64,000 nucleotides of DNA from Angiostrongylus vasorum. Taxonomy: Eukaryota; Nematoda; Chromadorea; Rhabditida; Metastrongylidae. Under the pieces are notes generated by a model, which had not been told where the DNA came from, did not search any database, and saw nothing but the letters and a program-made list of their open reading frames with translations. Positions 1-10,597 of this stretch are shown here, in pieces. Numbering within the stretch: position 1 is the first letter of the stretch; the number at the start of each line of letters is the position of its first letter. The stretch spans positions 496,001 through 560,000 of the forward strand of contig JADANN010000434.1 of the NCBI GenBank assembly GCA_018806985.1, given 5' to 3'. The translations under genes were made by a program, and so were the position numbers.

Positions 1-227
1 GCAGCTGAAATCTGAGGTGATCACGATCATCGGAGAGGCCTCAGTTTTGCGTAAGGAGTTCCAGTTGATCGAATCTACGGTAATCAACTAGGATAAATTT
101 CGTAATACGTATTTGGCTGCGCCGCTGTATTTGATAGTTACTAGTTGAAAGGGAAGTTTTATAAACCATAGTAAGCACACATTTAATAATAGCAGTAATA
201 AATTAGCTCCTCCCATCATACAGTAAC

Positions 228-283
228 TATATATGTATATATGTATATGTGTATTATATGTATATGTATATGTATGTGCATAC

Positions 284-350
<67 letters not shown>

Positions 351-357
351 CATATGT
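228..357. repeat. TATATG/TATGTA microsatellite
   Basis: Near-perfect TATATG hexamers with a few breaks. They create long artificial Tyr-Thr, His-Ile and Tyr-Val open frames on both strands. Confidence 0.95.
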
Positions 358-360
358 AAG

Positions 361-632
361 GAGCGCGTGTGGCGTAGTGGTCGGAGGCGCGCTGCAACAT
401 ACAGTGGAATTGATCCTCGCGCCCATGGCCCACCATGCGTTCCATCACTCGGGAATCGGCAAATTAGCACCAGACTTATCTGAGAGGACAGCAGCACTGG
501 CTCGATACATCAGCAGGGCACCGCGAGTCATTCTAAACGCCAGATATGCATTCAATCATCTCCAAACTATGCTTGATGAAGTCGAATGCATGGCGCATCC
601 CTCAAGGATTGATCAACGCCGCAAGGTTTTTT
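361..632 (+). mobile_element. SINE-A
   Basis: tRNA-like head with A-box-like TGGCGTAGTGG and B-box-like GAATTGATCCT, the shared core to 490, then the SINE-A body GCCAGATATGCATTCAATCA and the end GATTGATCAACGCCG. It starts directly after a microsatellite. The 3' (T)CCTTTTAT tail is replaced by TTTTTTATAC. Confidence 0.85.
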
Positions 633-1449
633 ATACATATACGTATAAGTTTATGTAATATGTGCTTATTCGTACACATGCTATATTCTTATAGTTGTAT
701 TACGTCCTTTGTAAAAAGAATAAACTCTAAATTAATTAATTGGACCTGTGTCATATCCGTTGTGAAGAATTAGTGTCGGAACTATTTTTTCCTACAGTTC
801 TGTACCCTGTTCAATCTTCATTGGGTGTTATTATTATTTTCTTGAAGCATAACACATTTTGAAGACAGCCGTTGGAGTTCAACGTATTTTGACTGATTGC
901 ATGTGTGCTGAGTTCCTTTAACGCTTAAACATCTGGACCATTTAGGAACAAGGAAGTTCACTTTAGAAGCTTACTAGAGAAGCATACATGAATTAAAGTT
1001 AAGTTCCATATTATTTCGAATGGGAATTCAATGTCAGCGAAATACAGGTCAAACATCTACTTCAGCAAATAGCCCTCGAGGCCCAATGTTGCATCACGAC
1101 GGCACCCGCGAAAGGGAGCACAATTTTGGGTTGGCCGTGGTCGGTCACTTTTTTTTCTCATAGTCTTACATATCTTAATGCTGGTTGATGTAATGTCTTT
1201 CTTTACGTTTGCAAAACTGTTCGTGTACAATTTTTTACGAGTTTTAGTGGTTGACGATTGTTTTTTATGGCGTCGATTCATGCCAGCCAATTAACAACTC
1301 CACTTCTCGTTCGATGAACTGGCCCTCAAGAGTGGTTATGACATAACCTCATGATTGCGAGGACATTATGAAAATTGCGGTACTTTATGTATGGGCATGA
1401 CAGAACACATAGTGTTTTTATTACGCGTGCGTATAGAGAGTTGGTATAG
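633..1449. other. No gene recognised
   Basis: AT-rich sequence with short open frames only. Nothing matches the repeat families. Confidence 0.6.
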
Positions 1450-1724
1450 TAAAGGATAAAGTTCTTGGTGTTGGTCAATCCCTGAGGAATGCGCCATGCA
1501 TTCGACTTCATTGAGCATCGTTTGGAGGTGATTGAATGCATATCTGGCCTTCACAATGACTCGCGGTGGCCTACGGATGTATCGAGCCAGTGCTACTTCC
1601 AGACAAGTCTGGTACCAATTCATCGACCCCGGAGGGATGGAAGGCTTGGTGGGCCATGGGCGTAGGGATCGATTTCACGTGTGCGTCGTAGTGGCGCCTC
1701 CAACCTCTGCGCCACACGCGCCCA
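1450..1724 (-). mobile_element. SINE-A
   Basis: Complete copy read in reverse, from tail AAAGGATAAAGTTCTTGGTG to head GCGCCACACGCGCCC. The core holds an intact AGACAAGTCT at 1601-1610. Confidence 0.88.
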
Positions 1725-2937
1725 CTTGGTATATGGTACCCAAATATTTGCTCTTCACGTCTTATACGCAAGTCTTTATACCCATGGTATATATACGGGT
1801 TGTTTTTCCTCCTAATCACTCAGACGAGTTTCTTAAATGGATGGAGAATTTATTGTAACTAAGTGTAAGGAGTTTCAGCAACAAACTTCAAAAAGAAACT
1901 CGACCAAAACTTTAAGTTGTCCTTAACACATTTGCGCCGATATCACCCTTATAGGAGTCATTCTTAAGTCGACACTGTGGCCGGTATGACCTCTATATGG
2001 GTCATTCCTTTTCTAAGGTTTATTTTAGCGCATACAGCCTTTTCTCCACACTTTTTGTAACCAGTCGACACCTTATACAAAACAAATATTGTACTAGCTG
2101 TTGAACAGGAAAAAGCTCCAAGCAGTTAAAGAAGTATAAGAAAAACTTTTTTCTCGAAAGAGTTCGTTGGTCGGTAATTGACTGTTATTTCACTTTCAAT
2201 CAATGTAATGAATCATATTCATAGTTATCGCATAGAATGGGCGAGTACAAATAATACAAAAAATAGGCTAAACCTACGCTGAAAACACTTTCTAAATGAG
2301 GACCGCAGTGTGTGCGTATGATTCAACCTAGTAACGTCTAGTGCGTAGTAGCGTATATAGTATTCATACCAACAGAACGTTAGGTCAAAGTCCCCTTTGT
2401 AATTCTTTTGTGTGCTCAACCCCTCAAGTCATTTCGCCACAGAAGAACTATCGTCTATTTCCGGAAAACTGGCATATTCATGATGACTGATAAATAGGCG
2501 TCGTCGCGAGCACGTTAAGCTGGTTGTGTTTCAACTATCACTCGCAATTCAATCATTTCCTAAAAGAAACCTGTCGACTGGTAGTAGATATTGCGATCTA
2601 ATGAAAGTGCAGAAGGATGGGAGAAAGGGGGTAGCGCATTGGTTAGGGATGCCGTTGATCAGGAAGCAAAGGCGCTAGTTAGATCCTCTCTGCAACGCTC
2701 TCCTATAATCCACATGGGGACGGCTTAGCCTGGCTATATCTAAGATTATAAAGAGAAACGACTCAACCACCATTCTGCGGCATTCATAAAAAAGACGAAA
2801 TCCTCAATCAGCTGCTTAAACAATACGCGAAGTGTTTGAAGACCATTGTGGACGATGAATACGCCGGAATCCACACAGTATGTGATGACGGCTCATGTTA
2901 AATAAAACAATAAAATAAAGAAAAAATGAGTAAAATA
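1725..2937. other. No gene recognised
   Basis: No long open frame, splice-supported exon or family repeat was seen. Short frames (for example 2225-2419 minus) look random. Confidence 0.6.
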
Positions 2938-3206
2938 ATAGAAGGGTAAACGGCGTTGATCACTCTTTGATGGATGTCATTTGACTTCATCAAGCACCTT
3001 AAGAAGTGATTGAATACATATCTGGCCTAGATAATGATTTACGGTGGCTTACTGATGTATAAGTCAGTGCTTTTATACTCCTAAACAAGTATAGTACCAA
3101 CTTACCGGCTCCGGAGGTATGATGGCTTGATGACCTCGGGGTGCCAGATCGAAACAATGACCTCGCGTCGATTGCGGATCACCTCAACCACTGTGCTAAA
3201 CGTGTT
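2938..3206 (-). mobile_element. SINE-A, strongly diverged
   Basis: ACGGCGTTGATCACTCTTTG, then GATTGAATACATATCTGGCC and CCACTGTGCTAAACG keep family order with many substitutions. An old copy. Confidence 0.7.
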
Positions 3207-3314
3207 GTGATACAATAAATTATCAACGTACAGCAACTGTAAATATGCCATAAAACATTCGAAGCATCTTTTCACAGAATGCAACAGCAGTGTGAAATAA
3301 TTCTACTTAAGCTG

Positions 3315-3719
3315 AATTCACAATATTTAACTTTTTATTTTCTGCCTTCTATACTTTTTATGGCAGGTTGTTACTATGCGAAATATAACTACAAGATTGC
3401 TGAAATATTTGCAAAACTCCGGACCGCAGGTGTTTGCGGTGGGGAACGAACGCGCTATTGTCCTTTCCGGGGAGTAACGCGTTCACCACCACACCATGCG
3501 GGTCCTTCGTTTCGCCTGTGTCTCAGCTAGTATCTTATCAGCAATCACCCGTCGCTGACGGCACAGATCGATAAGAACTAGCTGAGACACAGGCGAAACG
3601 AAGGACCCGCATGGTGTGGTGGTGAACGCGCTACTCCCCGGAAAGGACAATAGCGCGTTCGTTCCCCACCGCAAACACCTGCGGTCCGGAGTTTTGCAAA
3701 TATCTCAGCAATCTTGTAG
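3315..3719. mobile_element. SINE-C inverted dimer with target-site duplication
   Basis: Two SINE-C units in opposite orientation: minus unit 3337-3540, plus unit about 3575-3719. The arms pair almost perfectly for about 145 bp. Only the left unit keeps the full 3' tail (complement of GCCTTCTATACTTTTTATGG). Flanks TTCTACTTAAGCTG (3301-3314) and TTCTACTTAATCTG (3720-3733) form a 13/14 direct repeat. Confidence 0.87.
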
Positions 3720-3834
3720 TTCTACTTAATCTGTTCCAATAATGGCCATGAAAAGCGTGCACTGTTTACAACAGGAACACGTTTTATGCTAAATTCAACT
3801 TCTTTGCAGGTAATTGTTGGTGGTACGAAAAAGC

Positions 3835-4121
3835 ATAAAAGGATAAAAGGACAAAGCTTTCGGCGTTGATCAGTCTCTGAGGCATGCGCCATTCATTCGA
3901 CTTGATTAAGGATCGTTTGGAGGTGATTGAATGAATGATATTTGGGCTTTACAATGACTTGCGATGCCCTGCCGATGTATCGAGCCAGTACTGCTATACT
4001 CGCAGACAAGTCTGGTAGCAATTTTCCGACCACGGAAGGTTGGAAGGCTTAGTGGGCCAAGGGCGTGGGGATGGGTCCCCCTGTGAGTGTTGCATGGCGG
4101 CTCCAACCACTGCGCCACTAC
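3835..4121 (-). mobile_element. SINE-A
   Basis: Tail GGATAAAAGGACAAAGCTTT and head GCGGCTCCAACCACTGCGCC. The core 10-mer AGACAAGTCT is at 4004-4013. Near full length. Confidence 0.85.
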
Positions 4122-4717
4122 CTTAGTACAAGGAAATATTGGTAGAATAATAAAATATGGAAATAGAATACGTCTATAGCAAAGTCGCCGAAACGTCAAC
4201 CATCATAATTTAAGGACAAGTGGTAAGAAGTTCATGTTGACTAAAAAGAGATAATTACTAAGATAGAATCACCATTTTTTTTGTTCCACTTTTAATTTTG
4301 CACGAAGCTGTTATAGAAGCCCTATTGCGGATAACGTCGTTTCAGCCCTTCAAGTGCTTCACACCCGGAATGATTTGAGTCGATTGTCCACCCGTACATT
4401 CATGACGTGTGAGCTTTGGGTGTGCATTCACTAGAATCCAGTAGAGTGGAGCATTACAAGTCCTAGAGCAGCTACTACATATCAGTACGCTTCAGCTTTG
4501 TTACTGGAAGATCTTCTGTTGATATCATCATAAACTATGAATGTGCTAATTCAAGGGATTTGATAATGGTATATGATCGGAATAGAGACTAGTTAATAAG
4601 GTACAACTGTTTTGAAGGAGCTTTTCTTTCCTCTTTACTGCCTGGAGGGGGTCTGAAGAAGGTGCTTCATTATAAATAACATAATGCTCGAAAATATTGA
4701 GGGTTTCTGTGTGGTAG

Positions 4718-4995
4718 GGTGCGTCTGGCGCAGTGGCGGGAGGCGCCATGCAACACTCACATGGGATCCGTCCCCACGGCTTTGGTCTACTAAGCCTTCC
4801 ATCTCTCCGGGGTCGGCAAATTGGTACCAGAGTATAGCAGCACTGGCTCGATATATCGGTAGGGTATCGCGAGTCATTGTAAAGCCCAAATATCATTCAT
4901 TCACTCACCTCCAAACGATCCTTAATCAAGTCGAATGCATGGCACATCCCTCAGGGATTGAACAACTCCGAGGGCTTTATCCTTTACCCTTTTAT
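4718..4995 (+). mobile_element. SINE-A
   Basis: Head GTGCGTCTGGCGCAGTGGCG with a good A box, and an end at GAGGGCTTTATCCTTTACCC. The core lost the segment holding the palindromic 10-mer (GGTACCAGAGTATAGC). Confidence 0.85.
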
Positions 4996-5204
4996 CGTAA
5001 TCAACTTTATTAACACTTAAATAGGTGTGAGAACTAGTTCTTGTAAATACTGATACGGCCTGTGTTTCAATTACTATGTAGTGTTTTAAAAAAAAACATA
5101 AATGTTGAAAGTAATTCACAAAAGTTGTAATATTAAGCTTTACGCCTTTTACGCCCCAAAGCTCCGTTCGTGGAACAGTTTCATTTTTTTTATTTTATTT
5201 CATA

Positions 5205-5562
5205 CGAGCTGTCTTCACGTCTCCTGCACGGATCCCCAGCAGTTCTCCCATTCGATTCGTTTCCTCGCATCCATTGTCCACGAAGATCTTCCAACTTTAC
5301 ATATGGCTTTGGTTGCTGCTTGATTGAGGATTTTCATTTCATCTTGAATGTCGTAGAATGCTGGTAGTTCTTCCTGGAGTCCTTAGATAATCGAGCTGGA
5401 GCGTTTCTAATTGGATTGCAGAGTGTGATTTTCTTTTCCAGGTAGGTCCGGTACTAATTTCCTGACCCTGGAGGGATGAGAGGCTTGGTTGGCCCGGGGG
5501 CGGAATCGAACCAGCACCATTTTCTTGATGACGGACATCACTACCACTGTGCTATCCGCCCG
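5205..5562 (-). mobile_element. SINE-B
   Basis: Read in reverse: head GCGGATAGCACAGTGGTAGT (A box TAGCACAGTGG), B-box-like TGGTTCGATTCC, the core shared with SINE-A, then a tail distinct from SINE-A (reverse of CGATTCGTTTCCTCGCATCC, CACGAAGATCTTCCAAC) ending near the GACGTGAAGACAGCTCG complement. Confidence 0.85.
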
Positions 5563-7517
5563 ATAATCAAACCATAGCATTTCAAAAATTCTCAAAGGAA
5601 GAAGGGGAAGTCAAATGGAACGAAAGCACGAAGTATTCTGTTTTAATTCTAAAGCAACTGCTTTAAAAAGTGGTTAGGATGTGTTTCTTTAAAGAGCTGT
5701 CTTATAACTACCCATCGACGTGCATCTCACGAACTGACGATATCACCTTAGGAAAAGAAGCACGACGTTTTCTTTCGGGAACACAACCAGGGTGAGACAT
5801 TTACCAAAGCGATCCATGGAAAGCTCCTTGTGAAAAAACACTGGTAACAAAAGGACCATAGAGCAAAATGATGATCCACCTCGTGTGTTACGGGAATGAA
5901 GACTAAGATGAAGATCTTATTGATGTCAGCTCGAGTTATTTCATTAATACCAGGTCTACAAATGGTTCAAGTGAATTTTCAAATCGGCGGATCTCTCTAA
6001 CAGGGATATTGATCAAATTCGTTGCGAGGTTTTGCTGTCCGCTTTCAGGTGTCAAATAGTATACGAAATTTCGGAGCAGGGAAGCCAATGAAGCATGGGA
6101 TGTATGTGGGTTCAGGTGATAAGTTCCTTCTCTCTCCTGCTGCACATTCACTTACATTTTCCATGTATGCCTAGTTATATCCATGTATAAGAACGTGAGT
6201 ATGCCTCCTGAATACGTATCGTTTCTTGTTAATTCGAGCGAAAGTACACAATGAAGGGATTGGAGTTAACATAGCAGGTCGTTAGGGGTCTTAATCAGCT
6301 AATGATTGCTAAAAAACGGTTCACAGAACAAAACAAACAATCTGTTGCTTGAAAAATAAAAGATCTCATAGGAAATGTTTAGACCAATCCCTAGAACAAG
6401 CATAACCCCTCTCGTAATATTCGTTGTAATCAGGTTGTGGATTTCTGAAAAGACGTGCTTCACTGCATTCGAGCGACTTTCACAATCACTTTGGACTTGT
6501 CATGAAATTACTATGGGTTTTTTTTTGTTCAAAGTGCAAACTATGCAGATACATTTTCAAGCCGATTATCCCATGCATTTTGTACAGCGTTCTTAATCGA
6601 GGTAAAAAAAAAGGGATAAGGAATGGAGCTCTCGGCGTTGATCAATCCTTGAGGGATGCGCCATGGATTTGACTTCGTTAAATATTGTTTGGAGGTGATT
6701 GAATGCATATCTGGCCTTTACAATGATTCGCGGTGGCCTACCAATGTATCGAGCCAGTGCTGCTATCTTTCCAAACAACTCTGCAAGCAATTTGCCGACC
6801 CCGGAGGGATGGAAGGGTTGGTGGGCCGTGGACACTTAATCGAGGTATGTCCATAAATGTCTTCTCATCGAGAATTACCCCTAAAGGAATTAAGAAAACC
6901 ACACTGTGAGACATTTCCCTACTTGCCTTAATACTCATATGTAGTTCTTTTAGAATTCTTAAGGATGCATCAATAGTGAAATTTGCAGATTTATAGATTC
7001 TAACAATGACCAATGCTTAGAAAAATACTGGTAACTGTTAGTACTAACGTCTATTATCCCTCCTACGTGAATGTAACTACTGGTCTTTGTCACTGTGACG
7101 AGAACTTTCAGCGTTATGGGTATTAAGTCCTTTCAGATTCTACGAATTACAAAGAGCACTCACTACTCTTAATTAATAGAATATATTTTTCGTGCCCTTC
7201 ACACAACCCACACTGATATGGTTTAATGATTCATTAAGAAATTTTCTAGTTCTGACCGATCATTGATGTGTTCAAGTGCATGTTAACAAATTTATCGCTA
7301 GACGTGACGATAACATCACAACCAGTTTATGTTTTACTGCCCTACAGCAGAAATATATGTTTATATTGAAGAAAAAAAGCCTTATGGTATCTAGCGAACA
7401 GGGTTTTTTCTCTCGAATTACCATATTGTGACACCAAACCGATGTTGAAATGTACGATGTTTCCCTCTAATGAATCCGAGCAATGATGACGGTGGTTTTT
7501 TCCGTTGGATCAAAAGG
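5563..7517. other. No gene recognised apart from one SINE-A
   Basis: Unique AT-rich DNA on both sides of the SINE-A at 6604-6832. Open frames at 5936-6151 and 6375-6596 have no recognisable content. Confidence 0.55.
6604..6832 (-). mobile_element. SINE-A, head-truncated
   Basis: Tail GGATAAGGAATGGAGCTCTC through body and core to GGTGGGCCGTGGAC. The tRNA-like head is missing, as in a 5'-truncated retrocopy. Confidence 0.82.
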
Positions 7518-7526
7518 CAGATTTAA

Positions 7527-7666
7527 CCACAGTGACGCTGAGATGTTTGCAAAACTCCGGGCCGGAGGTGTCTGCGGTGGGAAACGAACGCGTTGTTGTC
7601 CTTTCCGGGGAGCAACGCGTTCACCACCACACCATGCGGCTCATTCGTTTCGCCAGTCTCTCAGCT
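7527..7666 (-). mobile_element. SINE-C monomer with target-site duplication
   Basis: Read in reverse: CGCATGGTGTGGTGGTGAAC (A-box-like TGGTGTGGTGG), CGCGTTCGTTTCCC (B-box-like), GGAGTTTTGCAAACATCTCA. CAGATTTAA occurs at 7518-7526 and 7667-7675. Confidence 0.8.
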
Positions 7667-8331
7667 GAAACAGATTTAAATTGATTTATTCCCTATTTAG
7701 CTCATGTTACTGGGCAATTGTTAGCTTGATGCTATTTCAGACGAAAAAGCCTTTGAAGAACCGCCATGGGCAGCGTTCCTTCAGAAAGGAGAGAACTGGT
7801 GACTTCATCGCCGAGCAGCCCGACGGAATCGCATCCACGTTCTTTTCGCTTCCATAAATAGAATAGTAACACTGCCACTCATCTAGTCGACCAACTACCA
7901 AAGTTTATTAGTTACTTGGGCGCCGGTTCTCTGAATAACACTTTGTAAAGTACAAAGCGATTAGGAAAAACAAGGAACAAATTACTGAGAGTAAGTGAAA
8001 AGCCAGTGTTCGTGATGTCGTTAGATCGCGCACTGATGACTTCAGCGACACTTTCAGCCTTCCACTTTGATTCACTTTCTTCACACTCCTGGAACCGGGA
8101 AGCACAAGAGGTCTCACATTTCTCTTCACATTTCCGGCTTCTTTATTGCCAACTTCCGTGAAAAACTCGATTTATATTCCATTCCATCTGACGTTATCTA
8201 TACGTTTTTCAGTGAAACGAAGTCGTTGCTATAATCCATCATCTCGTTAATTTCTTAAGCTCTCATGTTATCGGAAACCCCTAGATGACTATAGGAAAAC
8301 AGAAAACGTTGTGTATGGAATGTATTGTTCA

Positions 8332-8671
8332 CAATTTTGACTTATTATTTACTGCCCACTCTTTTCAGCGGCAGGGTATATATTGCGAAATATAACTTTA
8401 ATGATGCTGAGATATTTGCAAAACTCCGGACCGCAGGTGTCTACGGTGGGAAACGAACGCGTTATTGTCCTTTTCGGCGAGTAGCGCGCTCACCACCACA
8501 CCATGCGGGTCCTTCGTTTCGCCTGTCTCTCAGCTACTTCTATTGATCTTTTTGCCATCAGCAATCACCCGTCAGCGGGATTGATCTGGGAGGCCCAAAT
8601 CGGCAACGAACCCAGTTAACACCGTAGACACCTGCGGTCCGGAGTTTTGCAAATATCTCAGCATCATTAAA
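8332..8671. mobile_element. SINE-C inverted dimer, second arm internally deleted
   Basis: Minus unit 8336-8575, then the unique junction ATCTGGGAGGCCCAAATCGG, then a plus unit reduced to GACACCTGCGGTCCGGAGTT and its end. AATGTATTGTTCA flanks both sides exactly (8319-8331, 8672-8684). Confidence 0.84.
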
Positions 8672-8815
8672 AATGTATTGTTCAATTTTTTGACCGGCAT
8701 TTGACTCTTATTTCTCTTGTATTTTTTTGGCATCTTTCACTTTCGTTTCATTCATTTTGATCCTTTATTTTTTTACTTTTATATTTTTTAGTAATATTAT
8801 TTGGAAATTGAATTA

Positions 8816-9092
8816 AAAGGATAAAATGAAAAAGCTCTCGGCGTTTATCAACATCCCTGAAGAATCCATGCATTCGACTTCACAAAGCATCGCTGGTGCT
8901 GATTGAATGCATATCTGGCCTTTACTCACGGTGGCCTACCAATGTATAGAGCCAGTTTGCTATCTTCCCAGCCAAGTCTGGTACCAATTTACTGACCCCT
9001 AATGGATGGAAGGCTTGGCGAGCCATGGGCATGGGGATTGATCCCATGGGTGCATTGCAGGGCGCCTCTGACCAGAGCGCTACACGCGCACC
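8816..9092 (-). mobile_element. SINE-A
   Basis: AAAAGGATAAAATGAAAAAG tail, AGCTCTCGGCGTTTATCAAC, head GAGCGCTACACGCGCACC. A small deletion removes part of the GCCTTTACAATGACTCGCGG segment. Confidence 0.82.
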
Positions 9093-9469
9093 AAAAATTA
9101 AATTATTGAAAGTAATTGCGAATGAGGAATTGCGATTTACGACTATCGCACAAAATAGGCGAATATAAAAAAGGAGTAGTTCCAAACCCTTACAACAGTT
9201 TATTTAGGTGGTGGACGATACAAAAACGTACCAAATACTTACAAGTATCTCCCACGTCCGACTTTCTATTAACCTCGGCATTGATCAAGTAATTCTTCGT
9301 ATTCTTGTTGAGCAAACACGAGGTGTTATTTTCATTCTTTATTCACGAGCAAGCTGACGTTTCGGCGGATTTCGCCTTCCTCAGAGCCGCTTTCTATGAG
9401 GCTTCCACTGATTATGTCGCGTGGAGACCAACCGCACAGAGTTCACATGGAAGCGTAATATGCTTCTCC

Positions 9470-9755
9470 CATCAAAATAACAGCCTTATACACTGCCCAA
9501 TATCACGCGTATCAGGAGATCTCCTGTAAGGAGTGCGGAGACGAATACATTGGCGAAACGGGCAGACCCCTCTGTGTCCGCATAAAAGAACGCCTAGTCC
9601 GCCAAAGGAAACCAAATACCCTACTAGGGCACGCATAGGACCCAGAGACATAGCGTGGAGGACTTTGAAGTACGTGTCACGATCCTCGGGCAGGAATCGA
9701 GAACACAAGCGCGCAAAACTCTCGAGGCGTGATTCTGATTGATTTCCTCTGATTG
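9470..9755 (+). mobile_element. Penelope-like element relic: GIY-YIG endonuclease fragment
   Basis: Frame from 9520 reads EISCKECGDEYIGETGRPL, then CVRIKERL, a stop at 9636, then (about 9662-9730) FEVRVTILGQESRTQARKTL ending at TGA. The CxxC knuckle, EYIGET and the downstream ARKTLEA match the C-terminal GIY-YIG nuclease module of Penelope-like retroelements. The RT part is not present. An opposite-oriented CTGAGGAAGGCG...GAAACGTCAG motif lies just upstream at 9348-9394. Confidence 0.75.
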
Positions 9756-9763
9756 ATTCTGTT

Positions 9764-10180
9764 TCCTCCGAACAGTTTACCGCCTCGTCGTGGCTGGGAG
9801 GTGGTCCTGGGTGTCGGACTGCGATGTACAGCGGGCGGATTCGTGCCTCTGGCAGTGTCTCCCAAGCTGAGAAGTAGTCCGACGTTTCCATCAGGAATCC
9901 CATTTAAGAGTAAACCAGTACAAGGGTCTATCACCGTCTAGTATAAAACTAGTCGCATGGTGACAAATCTCCTTCTGATCCACAATAGCCGGCGACTGCG
10001 TGTGGTGGTGAAGACCTGGGGCAGACTTTGGGCAGGCTGACCTCGGGGCTCCAGGGTATCACAATGGCTAGGCCAGCTAAACTGTGCAAAAAACGGAAAT
10101 TATGCATCCAGCAAGGACGGGCCATCCAAGTAGGTAATAATTTGTTTTTCAAAGCACGTTATCATTCAGTAAGTAAATAA
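9764..10180 (+). mobile_element. RTE 3'-tail repeat, copy 1
   Basis: Starts CCTCCGAACAGTTTACCGCC, continues GTGTCGGACTGCGATGTACA and ends CATTCAGTAAGTAAATAA. The 5' half aligns with the 3' untranslated part of the RTE LINE at 11765-11870 (GTCGGGCAGCGAAATATAG, GCTGAGAAGAAGTTCAACG). Non-coding; probably mobilised by RTE machinery. Confidence 0.75.
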
Positions 10181-10597
10181 ACCGGTAGTGGTTTTTTCAC
10201 TTTAAGAGCGAAGTATCCGTTTCAAATTGTCTCAATGAATTTCTTTAGTGAAACAGTGTGCTACACGGCGAGACCTTTAACTTTCACCAATAATTTATAA
10301 TTTTACTTAGAAATGGTAGAACAACTTCCACTTTTTCTTGAGAAAAGAAAAAGCGATTGTCCAAGTTAATTTTTCTACGATAGTTTGCCTTCGCTTATCA
10401 TCGGCGATAAAACTCTCAGGCATCACAAGCAGACCCCACTCTTAATCTTCAAGTAATTGATCTCTGGCTCGAAAACCTCGGAAACCATCTCTCCACTGTT
10501 CGTTTTTAGAGTCTGCCATCGTCGCAAACTCTGTTCTAATTTGCTGGCTATCAAGGTGTTTCATACGAAATTTCCGCCCGTACAGCAGAATTGATTG

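Noticed and set aside
361..440. Possible functional tRNA genes at SINE heads
   Set aside because: A- and B-box-like motifs exist but no cloverleaf with anticodon and acceptor stem can be drawn, and each is fused to a SINE body.
88..658. Open frames of repeated Tyr-Thr, His-Ile, Tyr-Val and Tyr-Ile on both strands
   Set aside because: Translations of the TATATG microsatellite joined to a SINE-A; not proteins.
1532..1858. Many 60-110 codon frames reading like RYIGRPPRVIVKARYAFNHL on various loci
   Set aside because: All are translations of SINE-A; the repeated peptides reflect repeat copies, not a gene family.
3279..3530. Repeated peptide EIFAKLRTAGVCGGERTRY at several loci
   Set aside because: Translation of the reversed SINE-C sequence; the stops and tRNA-like boxes show it is non-coding.
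9472..9903. 143-codon minus-strand frame
   Set aside because: Runs antisense across the GIY-YIG relic and into the RTE-tail repeat; a chance frame.
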